Assembly: GCA_013216135.1 (NCBI GenBank)
Contig: JABSOS010000021.1
Location: forward strand, 1-52,051
DNA from: Candidatus Caenarcanales bacterium
Lineage (GTDB): Bacteria; Cyanobacteriota; Vampirovibrionia; LMEP-6097
DNA length: 52,051 nt
Direction of reading: 5' to 3'
The notes below the pieces were generated by a model. The model did not search any database, was not told the DNA's origin, and saw only the letters and a program-made list of their open reading frames with translations. Shown here piece after piece: positions 16,907-24,496 of the stretch (positions are counted from its first letter, which is position 1; each line of letters opens with the position of its first letter). A program made the translations under genes and the position numbers.

Positions 16907-18910
16907 TTGAAGACAACGTTACCAGGACCTACAATAGAAGGTTATTTTAGGCAGCCATCAATTAAAATAACACCAGGTGATCCATTTTCAGATGACCTAA
17001 AGGATACAACAGATCTCAATAAGTTATCAGGGAAAATAAGCAAAAAGGCTAACCTCGAGAATTTAAAAAATACTATTTTATTTCTCATTGACGATACAAA
17101 TAAAACAAGCAAAAGTAATCCTTTGGAGAAATTCAATACATTAAAAATCTATTCACAACCAGGTAATCAAAATAGAACCACGCTACTACAAGCATTTAGT
17201 CATATCCTATTCCAACCCCAGGCTGACAAGGATCTATTTAAGCTCATAAGATTAGCCCATAGTATAGGAATAACCGCACAAGATATCAAAAAAACAAACT
17301 CTTCAGAAAGAAATTACTTATATGATCTCAGCAAAGACATAATCTTTAAAAAGCTAAATAATACAGAGTTGAGTCAATCACAATCATTTACGCAGAAGAT
17401 AAACCGCTTTATTGAAATACTAAATGAAGAAGGGAAATTCAGAGATAACGCTCAGGAGTATTTAAAAGACTTTCTTTATGAAAATAATTTCCAAGACAAA
17501 ACATACGCCCTAGCTTTAGATATCGCAAAAAATTTAGAAACCAACAATCCTTCACCAGAAACTTCTCCTAAATTACCCGACTTAATCAGTCAAACTTTTA
17601 TCCAAATTCATCTAGAAGATAACTTTGCAATATTATCCAATGATACAAACGATAAAGTTGCAAAAAACAATTTAGTGCTAATGGTGAATAAACTTAAATT
17701 AGATCCTAAAAATCTTGAACAAGCTTTAAAAGATACTTTCAGCAAAAAATTAAAGCAGAATAATAATGAAAGGACTGTTTCACTAAAAGAATTAGAAAAA
17801 ATGCTGAGCATAGCAAAAGAATTTAATTTAAGAGAAGAATTTATAAAAGAGGTGGAGGATTCCATTCAAATTGAAAAAAATACAATAGAGCTTGGTAATT
17901 ACATTAATCAAAATGAAAACATTGATTTACTGCCTATGATTGATTCATATGCAGAATTCATAGGAGGAGTTGATAAAGAGAAAATACAAAAAATAAGTGA
18001 AATTGCTTTAAAAAATATTGCAACAGAACTAAATAATAGCAATGATTTAGGAGAAGAAATAAAACACAACAAACTTGAATTACTCGCTGAAATTGCTCAA
18101 GCATATGAACTTAATAGCTTAGCTACCTTAATAATTGGTGAAGAAAGGCATACAAATTCACTTAATTATGATTCACATCAAAACTCTATAAACCAAACTT
18201 TAAGAAATCACTTACCTATGATTAAAATTCATCGAGGCGGAAGATATATTCAAAGCCTTCACCCACAACTACTGAAATTAAACCAGGCTGTCATCAATGA
18301 ATTAACGATCATTTCTACAACTAACCCTAATCAAGAAATTATCAATAAATATACTGAAAAAGTAAATGAAAAACTTGATATTTACCTCAAGAGCTTAAAT
18401 TTATCCAGTAAAGAAACTCCAAATATGACTCAAAATGAGCTAGAAAATACGCTATCAATCATAAAAGATCCTTTTAACTTTGAAGTTAGTGATGAAATCT
18501 TAAGCAAAATAAAACAAGAAGAAACAAGCTCATCAACAAAGTCAAAATATGCTGAATACTTAAAACATCCCCAACTTAAATCAACTGAGGATCATATTAA
18601 ACGTGTAATTAAGACAGCTAAGCGAACTCAGGGAGAAGTACAGCTACCTCAAAGACTACAAAGTACAGTGCCTGAACTCTTCATGCTTGCATCTGCAAAT
18701 TTAGCAAATTATTATAATCAAAAAAATGCTACGGAGGAAATTACTTACCTTAAAAGCCTTGTCAAAGAATACTCTCAAAGTAATAAAGATAAAAAAGGTC
18801 AAAAAATAGATACTTTAACTCAAGCTATAAAAAAAGTTAAAGAACTAAATGGGACAAAGCAAAAGCCAAAAGCAAGACAAAAAAAACTAAGAACCTCTCT
18901 CATCCAGTGA
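16907..18910 (+). CDS. Large hypothetical helical protein
   Basis: This is a 667-residue soluble protein with a TTG start preceded by AGAAGAGAA. It is almost entirely helical, rich in Lys, Asn, Glu and Leu, with a very basic C-terminus (about 650-667, KQKPKARQKKLRTS). No signal peptide, membrane span or recognised domain is present. Its stop (TGA) overlaps the GTG of the next gene by 3 bases, so 16907, 18907 and probably 19310 form an operon. The operon lies just upstream of the pore-forming toxin genes, but 110 bp and a palindrome separate them. A cytoplasmic or exported effector-like role is speculation. Confidence 0.65.
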   Translation: MKTTLPGPTIEGYFRQPSIKITPGDPFSDDLKDTTDLNKLSGKISKKANLENLKNTILFLIDDTNKTSKSNPLEKFNTLKIYSQPGNQNRTTLLQAFSHILFQPQADKDLFKLIRLAHSIGITAQDIKKTNSSERNYLYDLSKDIIFKKLNNTELSQSQSFTQKINRFIEILNEEGKFRDNAQEYLKDFLYENNFQDKTYALALDIAKNLETNNPSPETSPKLPDLISQTFIQIHLEDNFAILSNDTNDKVAKNNLVLMVNKLKLDPKNLEQALKDTFSKKLKQNNNERTVSLKELEKMLSIAKEFNLREEFIKEVEDSIQIEKNTIELGNYINQNENIDLLPMIDSYAEFIGGVDKEKIQKISEIALKNIATELNNSNDLGEEIKHNKLELLAEIAQAYELNSLATLIIGEERHTNSLNYDSHQNSINQTLRNHLPMIKIHRGGRYIQSLHPQLLKLNQAVINELTIISTTNPNQEIINKYTEKVNEKLDIYLKSLNLSSKETPNMTQNELENTLSIIKDPFNFEVSDEILSKIKQEETSSSTKSKYAEYLKHPQLKSTEDHIKRVIKTAKRTQGEVQLPQRLQSTVPELFMLASANLANYYNQKNATEEITYLKSLVKEYSQSNKDKKGQKIDTLTQAIKKVKELNGTKQKPKARQKKLRTSLIQ

Positions 18911-19299
18911 AACATTCTGGAGAAAACAAAAACATTGCTTCATTAAACAAAGTCCTAGACAATAACCAAGCAAAAAAGTTAATAAAAATAGTTAACAGTA
19001 TTCAAAACGAATACACTAATTCAAGCGACATAATTATAGATTCAGAAGCAGAGCAAGATACTATTCCTAATATCTTCTTAAATAAACTTCAAGAAATTAT
19101 CACAAATAAATCACAAACAAATACTAAACCTAATGTTATTGAGCTAAGTGGAGGATTTCAACTTTATATACCTCAATCCCTGACACAACCAATCAAACTA
19201 GATAAAAATGAGATTGAAGATTTAATAAACTCAATTTCTAAATTTAGTAATTCTGAAAATAACTCAAAGAATCGAGTTTCACCAAATACCTCTCTGTGA
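18907..19299 (+). CDS. Hypothetical protein, paralogue of the next gene
   Basis: This is a 130-residue protein with a GTG start inside the stop of the preceding gene (GTGA), a typical coupled overlap. A helical N-terminus leads to a short motif that recurs in the next protein: NKLQEIITNK, then NVIELSGGFQLYIPQS, compared with DTLNKLLNKK, then QIIELNNGRQITLPES. The two are therefore probably tandem paralogues. No family is recognised. The stop is TGA. Confidence 0.55.
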   Translation: MKHSGENKNIASLNKVLDNNQAKKLIKIVNSIQNEYTNSSDIIIDSEAEQDTIPNIFLNKLQEIITNKSQTNTKPNVIELSGGFQLYIPQSLTQPIKLDKNEIEDLINSISKFSNSENNSKNRVSPNTSL

Positions 19300-19309
19300 A
19301 AAATATAGA

Positions 19310-19948
19310 ATGATCAAAGTTTCAGGTGTAAGTTCTACACAACACCCGGGTAAAGAAAATCTAGACATCACAATGTTCAGCTGGTTATTTGAAGGTGAAA
19401 ACAACAATTCAGGCTTTGATATGAAAATAACGGGTTTTCAACAAAGTTATTTAAATAAGTACGACCCATATCTTATTCAAAGAGAAAATAAAGAATCTTC
19501 AACCAAAGCACTAAGAAAAAAAACTCGAAAAGAAAGAGCGATGCAAGAAGCAGAAATAAGAGAAAAGATATTAGATAAGTTCATAGACACTCTCAACAAA
19601 TTACTCAATAAAAAATTTAAGAATATTCAAGGTCCTAGACAAATAATTGAATTAAATAATGGGAGGCAAATAACATTACCTGAAAGTAAAGTACCCACTA
19701 GATATAAAATTGAAATTGATAAGAAACAAAAGAGAAGAGATCCATCAAATATAATAATCAAATCAAATATTAAAGACGACCCTGAAACTTTAATCAGGTT
19801 TACATATGAAGAAAAGCAAGAACTCAACGAAGTCCTCGACCCTAAAAATCTAAACTTCCTTCCTAAAGACATTCAAAGAAAAATCAGAGAAGAAAACCAA
19901 AAAGTCACAAAAGACTATCTCAAGAAAATATCACCAGAAGTAAGATAA
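19310..19948 (+). CDS. Hypothetical protein with IEL-G-Q-LPES motif
   Basis: This is a 212-residue hydrophilic protein. Residues about 85-130 carry the segment shared with the 18907 product (see that entry). The C-terminal part is Lys/Glu-rich and helical (KDIQRKIREENQKVTKDYLKK). The ATG lies 10 bp after the previous stop. The Shine-Dalgarno is poor, so coupling to upstream translation is likely. No known family is recognised. It is last before the toxin cluster. Confidence 0.55.
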   Translation: MIKVSGVSSTQHPGKENLDITMFSWLFEGENNNSGFDMKITGFQQSYLNKYDPYLIQRENKESSTKALRKKTRKERAMQEAEIREKILDKFIDTLNKLLNKKFKNIQGPRQIIELNNGRQITLPESKVPTRYKIEIDKKQKRRDPSNIIIKSNIKDDPETLIRFTYEEKQELNEVLDPKNLNFLPKDIQRKIREENQKVTKDYLKKISPEVR

Positions 19949-20009
19949 AGACAAATACATCCAAAAGACGCTTACCCAATCTAGCAGAAGGTGATAGCTT
20001 AACTTTTGT

Positions 20010-20025
20010 AAGTGAAATTTCACTT
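20010..20025. promoter_or_regulatory. 16-bp palindrome before the toxin genes
   Basis: AAGTGAAATTTCACTT is a perfect palindrome located 33 bp upstream of the first toxin start codon. It is a plausible operator for a dimeric repressor or activator. It has no T-run after it, so a terminator is unlikely. The regulator is unknown. Confidence 0.45.
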
Positions 20026-20058
20026 AATTTGTGTGTAAAACTAAGGAAGGAGAAAAAA

Positions 20059-21237
20059 ATGGCTTTAACACTAGAAAAGACTTCTAATGCTAATAGAACA
20101 TTAGGACCCGGTCATGATGCTGGAAGGACAGGAAGTGATGCTCAATCACAAGCTGCTGGCTCAGGACATGTAATTAGAACTTATTGTGAAACTGTAAAAG
20201 AACAACCTACAGAAGGTTTACCGAGCATTATTACTACTACTGCACCAGACTTTGTAAAACATTTGGTAACAGCTCAAGGTAATGCATCTCACTATATTAA
20301 TGACATCCAACCTGTACTTTTACAAAACGTTTCAGACTTAGTCTCTTACTCTAATATGTGGAATGCTTTCAGCCCACAGATGAGAAAGTATGCAGCAGCT
20401 GGTGACTATAAAACAGTAGCTCAGGGACTAAAGGTAGTCCAGGGAAGATTAAAAACTTTTTCATTAAATGCAGGCAACGCTCACTCTGTATTAATTCACT
20501 TCCAGAATACAATTACAGATGATGCAAAAGCATTTAACGCTGACTATAAACTTTTAACTAGTACTAAATCAGGTATCCCTGCTCAAATCGATGCTTTAGA
20601 TAAAGAGATAGATGCAGAAAATGATGCTATTGGTAAGTTTGCGGGCATGATTGCTGGCGGCGCTGCTGCAGCTGCCTTAGGCGGAGTTATGATCGTTGCT
20701 GGAGCAGTAACGGACGTAATTACAGCTGGTACTAGCACTCCACTTATCGCAGCTGGTGTATTAGTAGGAGCTGGCGGTGTTGCACTAATTACAGTAGGAG
20801 CTATTGGCATCGATAAAGCATCAAAAGCAGTTAGAAAAGCTACTATCGAAAAAGCTAGTCTAAATCAAGAATTAACTTCACTTAAAGCTTACTGCTCGAC
20901 AGTCGGAAGTTTAAAAAGTGGTGTAACCAACTCTGTAACAGCAGTTGGAAACTTAGCTAGCTCATGGGATTACATCTATGAAGATTTAAATGCTGTAATC
21001 TATGATTTAGAAACAGCAAGTTCTTCTGTGCAGTTACCATGGTTTGATAGCATCATGGATGAAGCTGACAGTGACTGGGCTCAAGTTGGAACCATGGCAA
21101 AAGCTGTTCAGCTACAAACAGCAAACTCAAGCTGGAAAAAAGTTAACTTAGATCAAAATGGATCTAGCTTACTTGACGCACTTCCAGACTCTGAAAAAGC
21201 AGCTATTCGTGCTGAAGAAGCTAGAAAGCAAAGCTAG
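20059..21237 (+). CDS. HBL/NHE-type alpha-helical pore-forming toxin, component 1
   Basis: This is a 392-residue protein of the haemolysin BL (Bacillus HBL)/NHE/ClyA-like superfamily. Long amphipathic helices (about 40-190 and 260-340) surround a very hydrophobic head segment (about 193-262) rich in Ala and Gly (KFAGMIAGGAAAAALGG, then VMIVAGAVTDVITAG), which would form the membrane-inserting hairpin. Family-like motifs are TAPDFVKHLVTAQGNASHYIND and, near the end, DSDWAQVGTMAK. There is no classic signal peptide, as in several Gram-negative members. AAGGAAGGAG precedes the ATG at 20059. An in-frame upstream extension to 20029 is rejected. It is the first of three tandem homologous or complementary genes. 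Confidence 0.85.
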   Translation: MALTLEKTSNANRTLGPGHDAGRTGSDAQSQAAGSGHVIRTYCETVKEQPTEGLPSIITTTAPDFVKHLVTAQGNASHYINDIQPVLLQNVSDLVSYSNMWNAFSPQMRKYAAAGDYKTVAQGLKVVQGRLKTFSLNAGNAHSVLIHFQNTITDDAKAFNADYKLLTSTKSGIPAQIDALDKEIDAENDAIGKFAGMIAGGAAAAALGGVMIVAGAVTDVITAGTSTPLIAAGVLVGAGGVALITVGAIGIDKASKAVRKATIEKASLNQELTSLKAYCSTVGSLKSGVTNSVTAVGNLASSWDYIYEDLNAVIYDLETASSSVQLPWFDSIMDEADSDWAQVGTMAKAVQLQTANSSWKKVNLDQNGSSLLDALPDSEKAAIRAEEARKQS

Positions 21238-21280
21238 TTTAATTTCACAAACCCAAAACAAAATTAAAAAGGAAACATTT

Positions 21281-21445
21281 ATGGCAACTACACTTATTAG
21301 TTCACCTAAAACTGTCATTGATACTAATATTCAAAGCAAAGCAGTGAACTTAAAACAACAACTCAATCAAAGTCAATCTGATGCAGCTGTAATTCAGATG
21401 TATCTTACTGCAATCCAGACCAAGACGATATTAGGCAGGACATAG
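21281..21445 (+). pseudogene. N-terminal part of toxin component 2 (before a frameshift)
   Basis: An ATG at 21281 follows a good Shine-Dalgarno (AAAAAGGAAA), 43 bp after component 1. The first about 50 residues (MATTLISSPKTVIDTN, then AAVIQMYLTAIQT) match the expected start of an HBL-like protein. The frame then runs into TAG. The same sequence read one frame over from about 21431 gives QDDIRQDIVPDLPNIQA and continues into the large downstream frame. One missing base near 21428-21434 explains everything. Confidence 0.7.
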
Positions 21446-21453
21446 TCCCAGAC

Positions 21454-22407
21454 TTGCCTAACATTCAAGCTCAAGCGCGTGAAGTAGCTAAAACTTGGAC
21501 TTCAAGTGTTCAATCTAAAACAAGTCAAACAGTAACAGATCTCATTAGCTTTTCTAATCAATGGTCTGCATACCAAAGTCATATGATGACTTACGCTCAG
21601 CAAATCGCTAGCACCACTACCGATCAAGCTACTAAAGATACTGCTAGACACAATCTAGACCTAATGCTTGGACAAGTATACGCTTCTGTAGAAATGAAAG
21701 AAAACAATGCTACCAAAGCTGTTGACCTAGTAAATCGCTTCAATACTGAAATCAGTGATAACAATAAACAGTTTGACACTGCTCTAACAACTTTAAGAAA
21801 AGCTTTTTCTGGAGAGAGTGGAGTTATATCCCAGCTAGACAGCGAGATTCATAACGCAAACCAAAGCATAGCAAAAGACGCAACACTAATTACAGTAAGC
21901 GCTTTAGGTACTATCGGTGGAGCTGTAATGATCGTAGTAGGAGCTGTAGGAGAATTTGAATCAGCAGGAACTTCTACATCACTTATCCTTGCAGGGATAG
22001 GAATGGCAGCAGGTGGAATCGGTGGGATAGCAGCTTCTTCAGCTGATCTTCACTGGCAAATCAAGAAACTTGGAAAATTAAAAACAGCTAAAACAAGAGC
22101 TGAACAAGAATACGCTGCGATAAACACTTCTATAAGTCAAGTTTCAATGCTTGATGAAAAGTGCCTTGCTGCAGTTAACTCAAGTAAAGATTTAGCAGGT
22201 TTATGGACTGGCTTAAAATCTGATATCGATACGCTCAGAAATGATATTAAAGCTATAAACCCTGGTGACTACAGTATCGTTCACTCTATTCAATACGCAA
22301 ACAGTGACTGGGCTTCATGCTATGAACTTACTAAAACTATTCAGCAAAACACAGCAGGTGGTAACATCCCAACTAAAACAGGTCCTCAAGGACAATACCC
22401 TCACTAA
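21454..22407 (+). CDS. HBL/NHE-type alpha-helical pore-forming toxin, component 2 (main frame)
   Basis: These are the 317 downstream residues of the second toxin gene, nominally from a TTG with no Shine-Dalgarno. The true start is almost certainly 21281, giving about 375 residues once the frameshift is repaired. Features parallel component 1: KTSQTVTDLISFSNQWSAYQS, a hydrophobic head (ITVSALGTIGGAVMIVVGAV, then LILAGIGMAAGGIGGIAASS), a connecting helix, and the end motif NSDWASCYELTKTIQ. It is clearly paralogous to component 1. It may be inactive in this genome, or the frameshift may be an assembly error. Confidence 0.8.
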   Translation: MPNIQAQAREVAKTWTSSVQSKTSQTVTDLISFSNQWSAYQSHMMTYAQQIASTTTDQATKDTARHNLDLMLGQVYASVEMKENNATKAVDLVNRFNTEISDNNKQFDTALTTLRKAFSGESGVISQLDSEIHNANQSIAKDATLITVSALGTIGGAVMIVVGAVGEFESAGTSTSLILAGIGMAAGGIGGIAASSADLHWQIKKLGKLKTAKTRAEQEYAAINTSISQVSMLDEKCLAAVNSSKDLAGLWTGLKSDIDTLRNDIKAINPGDYSIVHSIQYANSDWASCYELTKTIQQNTAGGNIPTKTGPQGQYPH

Positions 22408-22422
22408 TTAAACAAACCCAAA

Positions 22423-22444
22423 GTCCCCAGCTATAGCTGGGGAC
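22423..22444. other. Perfect palindromic hairpin between toxin genes 2 and 3
   Basis: A 22-bp perfect palindrome consists of GTCCCCAGC, a TATA centre and GCTGGGGAC. As RNA it is a 9-bp GC-rich stem with a 4-nt loop. No T-run follows on either strand, so it is not a standard intrinsic terminator. It may be an RNA-processing or stability element that sets the ratio of component 3 to components 1 and 2. Confidence 0.55.
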
Positions 22445-22485
22445 AACTAATTATCAAAATGAGACCACTATAAAAAAGGAAAATC

Positions 22486-23379
22486 ATGAACGCTACTCTT
22501 ACAAAATCTACACAATTAAACATTTCAGAAATTAAAAAACTAATCTCAGATATCGAAGCTATTAATGTAGTAAATTCACAAGCAGCTCCTAGCTTACCTA
22601 CTCACATTCATACAGTGAAAACTTTATGTAGTAATTGGAGTCAAAACTCACTTCCTGAATTAGAGATTAGCTTTCAATTAATTAGTAAACTTGTAGATGA
22701 TTGGAATAACACTTACTTCAATTCATTAAACACTTTAATTAATAATAGTGATTTTGATAAAACAAAGTTTATCTCAATTTTAAATCAAGTCCAAACAGAA
22801 GCAAATACAGCTAAAGCGTCAACACTAAAATCTAGCTCACAGACTAAAGCTGATGATTCAACTTTAAGCACAGCAATTGCAAATATAAACAGTGACTCAA
22901 GTTTAATTAGTTCTAAACTTAGTGCAGACCAAGCTGGTTTAAGAGACTTAAATCAAAAAATCGCAGATGCACAATCTAAAATAAACGATTACAAACATAG
23001 ACAAAAAATTTACAGATGGATCCCTGGCTGGGGCTGGCTTGCTGGAGCAATTGATAAATTAGCATCTAATATAGGTGGTTACCAGAAACAAGTAGATGCT
23101 TATAGGAATGCAGAAGTTAGTGAGAATAATGAAATCCAACAACTACAAAGTATAATTCCGATACTTAGTAATAGCTCTAGCACTATTAAAATTCTAAGCA
23201 GTGCTTTTATTTCTTTAGAAGAAACTCTAGATACTTTAACAGCAAGCCTTACTAATATTCTTGGGCAAGTAAATGCTATGAAAGATGATCAATTCCCAGT
23301 GTGGATTGAATTTCAGGTTAAATCATTAAACGATGACTTCGAACAAATTAACTCAATTAGCAGCAAAATTAGTTCATAA
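22486..23379 (+). CDS. HBL/NHE-type pore-forming toxin, component 3
   Basis: This is a 297-residue protein. The ATG follows AAAAAGGAAAA. It is nearly all helical, with the HBL-like rhythm of long Ser/Asn/Leu-rich helices (LPELEISFQLISKLVDDWNN; ISILNQVQTEANTAKAS). Instead of a long hydrophobic hairpin it has only a short amphipathic head, YRWIPGWGWLAGAIDKLASN, at about 175-195. In tripartite alpha-pore-forming toxins one component characteristically lacks the strongly hydrophobic head, and this protein fits that role. It shares no obvious Cys or signal peptide. Position and fold are strong. The exact assignment to an A, B or C component is not. Confidence 0.75.
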   Translation: MNATLTKSTQLNISEIKKLISDIEAINVVNSQAAPSLPTHIHTVKTLCSNWSQNSLPELEISFQLISKLVDDWNNTYFNSLNTLINNSDFDKTKFISILNQVQTEANTAKASTLKSSSQTKADDSTLSTAIANINSDSSLISSKLSADQAGLRDLNQKIADAQSKINDYKHRQKIYRWIPGWGWLAGAIDKLASNIGGYQKQVDAYRNAEVSENNEIQQLQSIIPILSNSSSTIKILSSAFISLEETLDTLTASLTNILGQVNAMKDDQFPVWIEFQVKSLNDDFEQINSISSKISS

Positions 23380-23418
23380 ATATTACCGCCTTTAAGAAAA
23401 TATTCTAGAATAGACAGA

Positions 23419-24276
23419 GTGGTTGCGATCAAAGAAAAAGATTTAAATAGGATAGGCTTTGTTGCCACACTTGGCTTATTTGCATTGCTTGCTTTCATAT
23501 TCTGGCTTAAAGGTCATAATTTTAGGAAAGATAAGGTCTTCACTTTCTACTTTGAAAATGTAAATGGACTTGAAGAAGGCTCTGCTCTAAGGTGGCGTGG
23601 TCTAAAAATAGGTTTAGTTAAAAGTATTAAACCTGTACAAGAAAACATCACCTTAGAGGAATATCCTGCTCAAGCTATAGCTGACCTAGGAAATAAACAC
23701 CTTGAAGAAGGTAAGAGACTGCTCATTAGATCAAATATTAATGACCTAGTTTTTGCCCGTGAAAAAATCAATCAGGCTCAATTAGAGCTAGCCCTTGCTA
23801 AACTTGCCACAAAACAACATAAAATTAAAAAAGGTAAGCATATCGAAATCGAGGCTATTGTAACCACAAAAGACGTACCTATAGGCAAGATAAACCAGGT
23901 AACTATTGTGCCATCTGGACTTATAGGGGAGCAATACGTAGACCTGACTTCAGTTAAGATCGATAAAGAGTTTACAGATAAATTTAACTACAGTGAACCT
24001 CGATTCATTACCCTCGAACCTATTCGTTTAGATAGCCTCATTAGAGTTAACCTAGAGTCCTCTGAAGCGATTAAAAACCTAGCAAATAGGGTCAATGCAA
24101 TCTTCACTCAAAAAGACGCTGAAAATATCAAAGAACTTATCGAGGGAGCTAATGAGATTTTAGGTGATACTCAATTAAAAACAGACCTGAAAGAGTCTGC
24201 TAAGAACATCAAAGAAATCTCAAATGACTTCAGTCTCTGGAAATTTATGTTCGGTGCAGGAAAAAACAGAGATTAA
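23419..24276 (+). CDS. MCE/MlaD-domain lipid-transport protein
   Basis: This is a 285-residue protein with one N-terminal membrane anchor (about 12-30) followed by an MCE domain. MCE signatures are TFYFENVNGLEEGSALRWRG, IGLVKSI and, further on, PSGLIGEQYVDLTSV. MCE proteins form hexameric rings that shuttle lipids between membranes. The domain is unusual in having about 90 residues of charged helix (about 75-150) inserted between the first and last strands. A helical tail follows. GTG start; TAGAAT ends 7 nt before it and no Shine-Dalgarno is present, suggesting a leaderless mRNA. No Mla permease or ATPase genes are adjacent. Confidence 0.85.
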   Translation: MVAIKEKDLNRIGFVATLGLFALLAFIFWLKGHNFRKDKVFTFYFENVNGLEEGSALRWRGLKIGLVKSIKPVQENITLEEYPAQAIADLGNKHLEEGKRLLIRSNINDLVFAREKINQAQLELALAKLATKQHKIKKGKHIEIEAIVTTKDVPIGKINQVTIVPSGLIGEQYVDLTSVKIDKEFTDKFNYSEPRFITLEPIRLDSLIRVNLESSEAIKNLANRVNAIFTQKDAENIKELIEGANEILGDTQLKTDLKESAKNIKEISNDFSLWKFMFGAGKNRD

Positions 24277-24326
24277 ATTATTGAAATATTTGTAAGATAC
24301 GGCAAGAGAATGTTAAAATAGTCCAC

Positions 24327-24383
24327 ATACCAGACATAACTAACATAATTGAGCTTAAAGTAATAAGCTAACCCACCTGGTAT
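24327..24383 (+). other. Nested inverted repeats in the rpoB leader
   Basis: ATACCAG (24327-24333) pairs with CTGGTAT (24377-24383), and inside it AGCTTA (24352-24357) pairs with TAAGCT (24364-24369). The structure lies about 115 bp before rpoB. It could be part of a leader RNA with a regulatory role, or chance. Only the complementarity is seen. Confidence 0.3.
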
Positions 24384-24496
24384 TAAAAACGAAATAAATT
24401 ATTAAGAAATCGTCATAAAGTTTTAACATTTTATACTTGTGGTAATATAGTAAACTCAATGGTAAGATACCCATATTGGGGCCAGTCTGAGCATCT

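Noticed and set aside
20029..20058. N-terminal extension of toxin component 1
   Set aside because: The Shine-Dalgarno lies inside it, directly before the ATG at 20059.
22423..22444. Intrinsic terminator between toxin genes
   Set aside because: The stem is strong but neither strand has a T-run after it.
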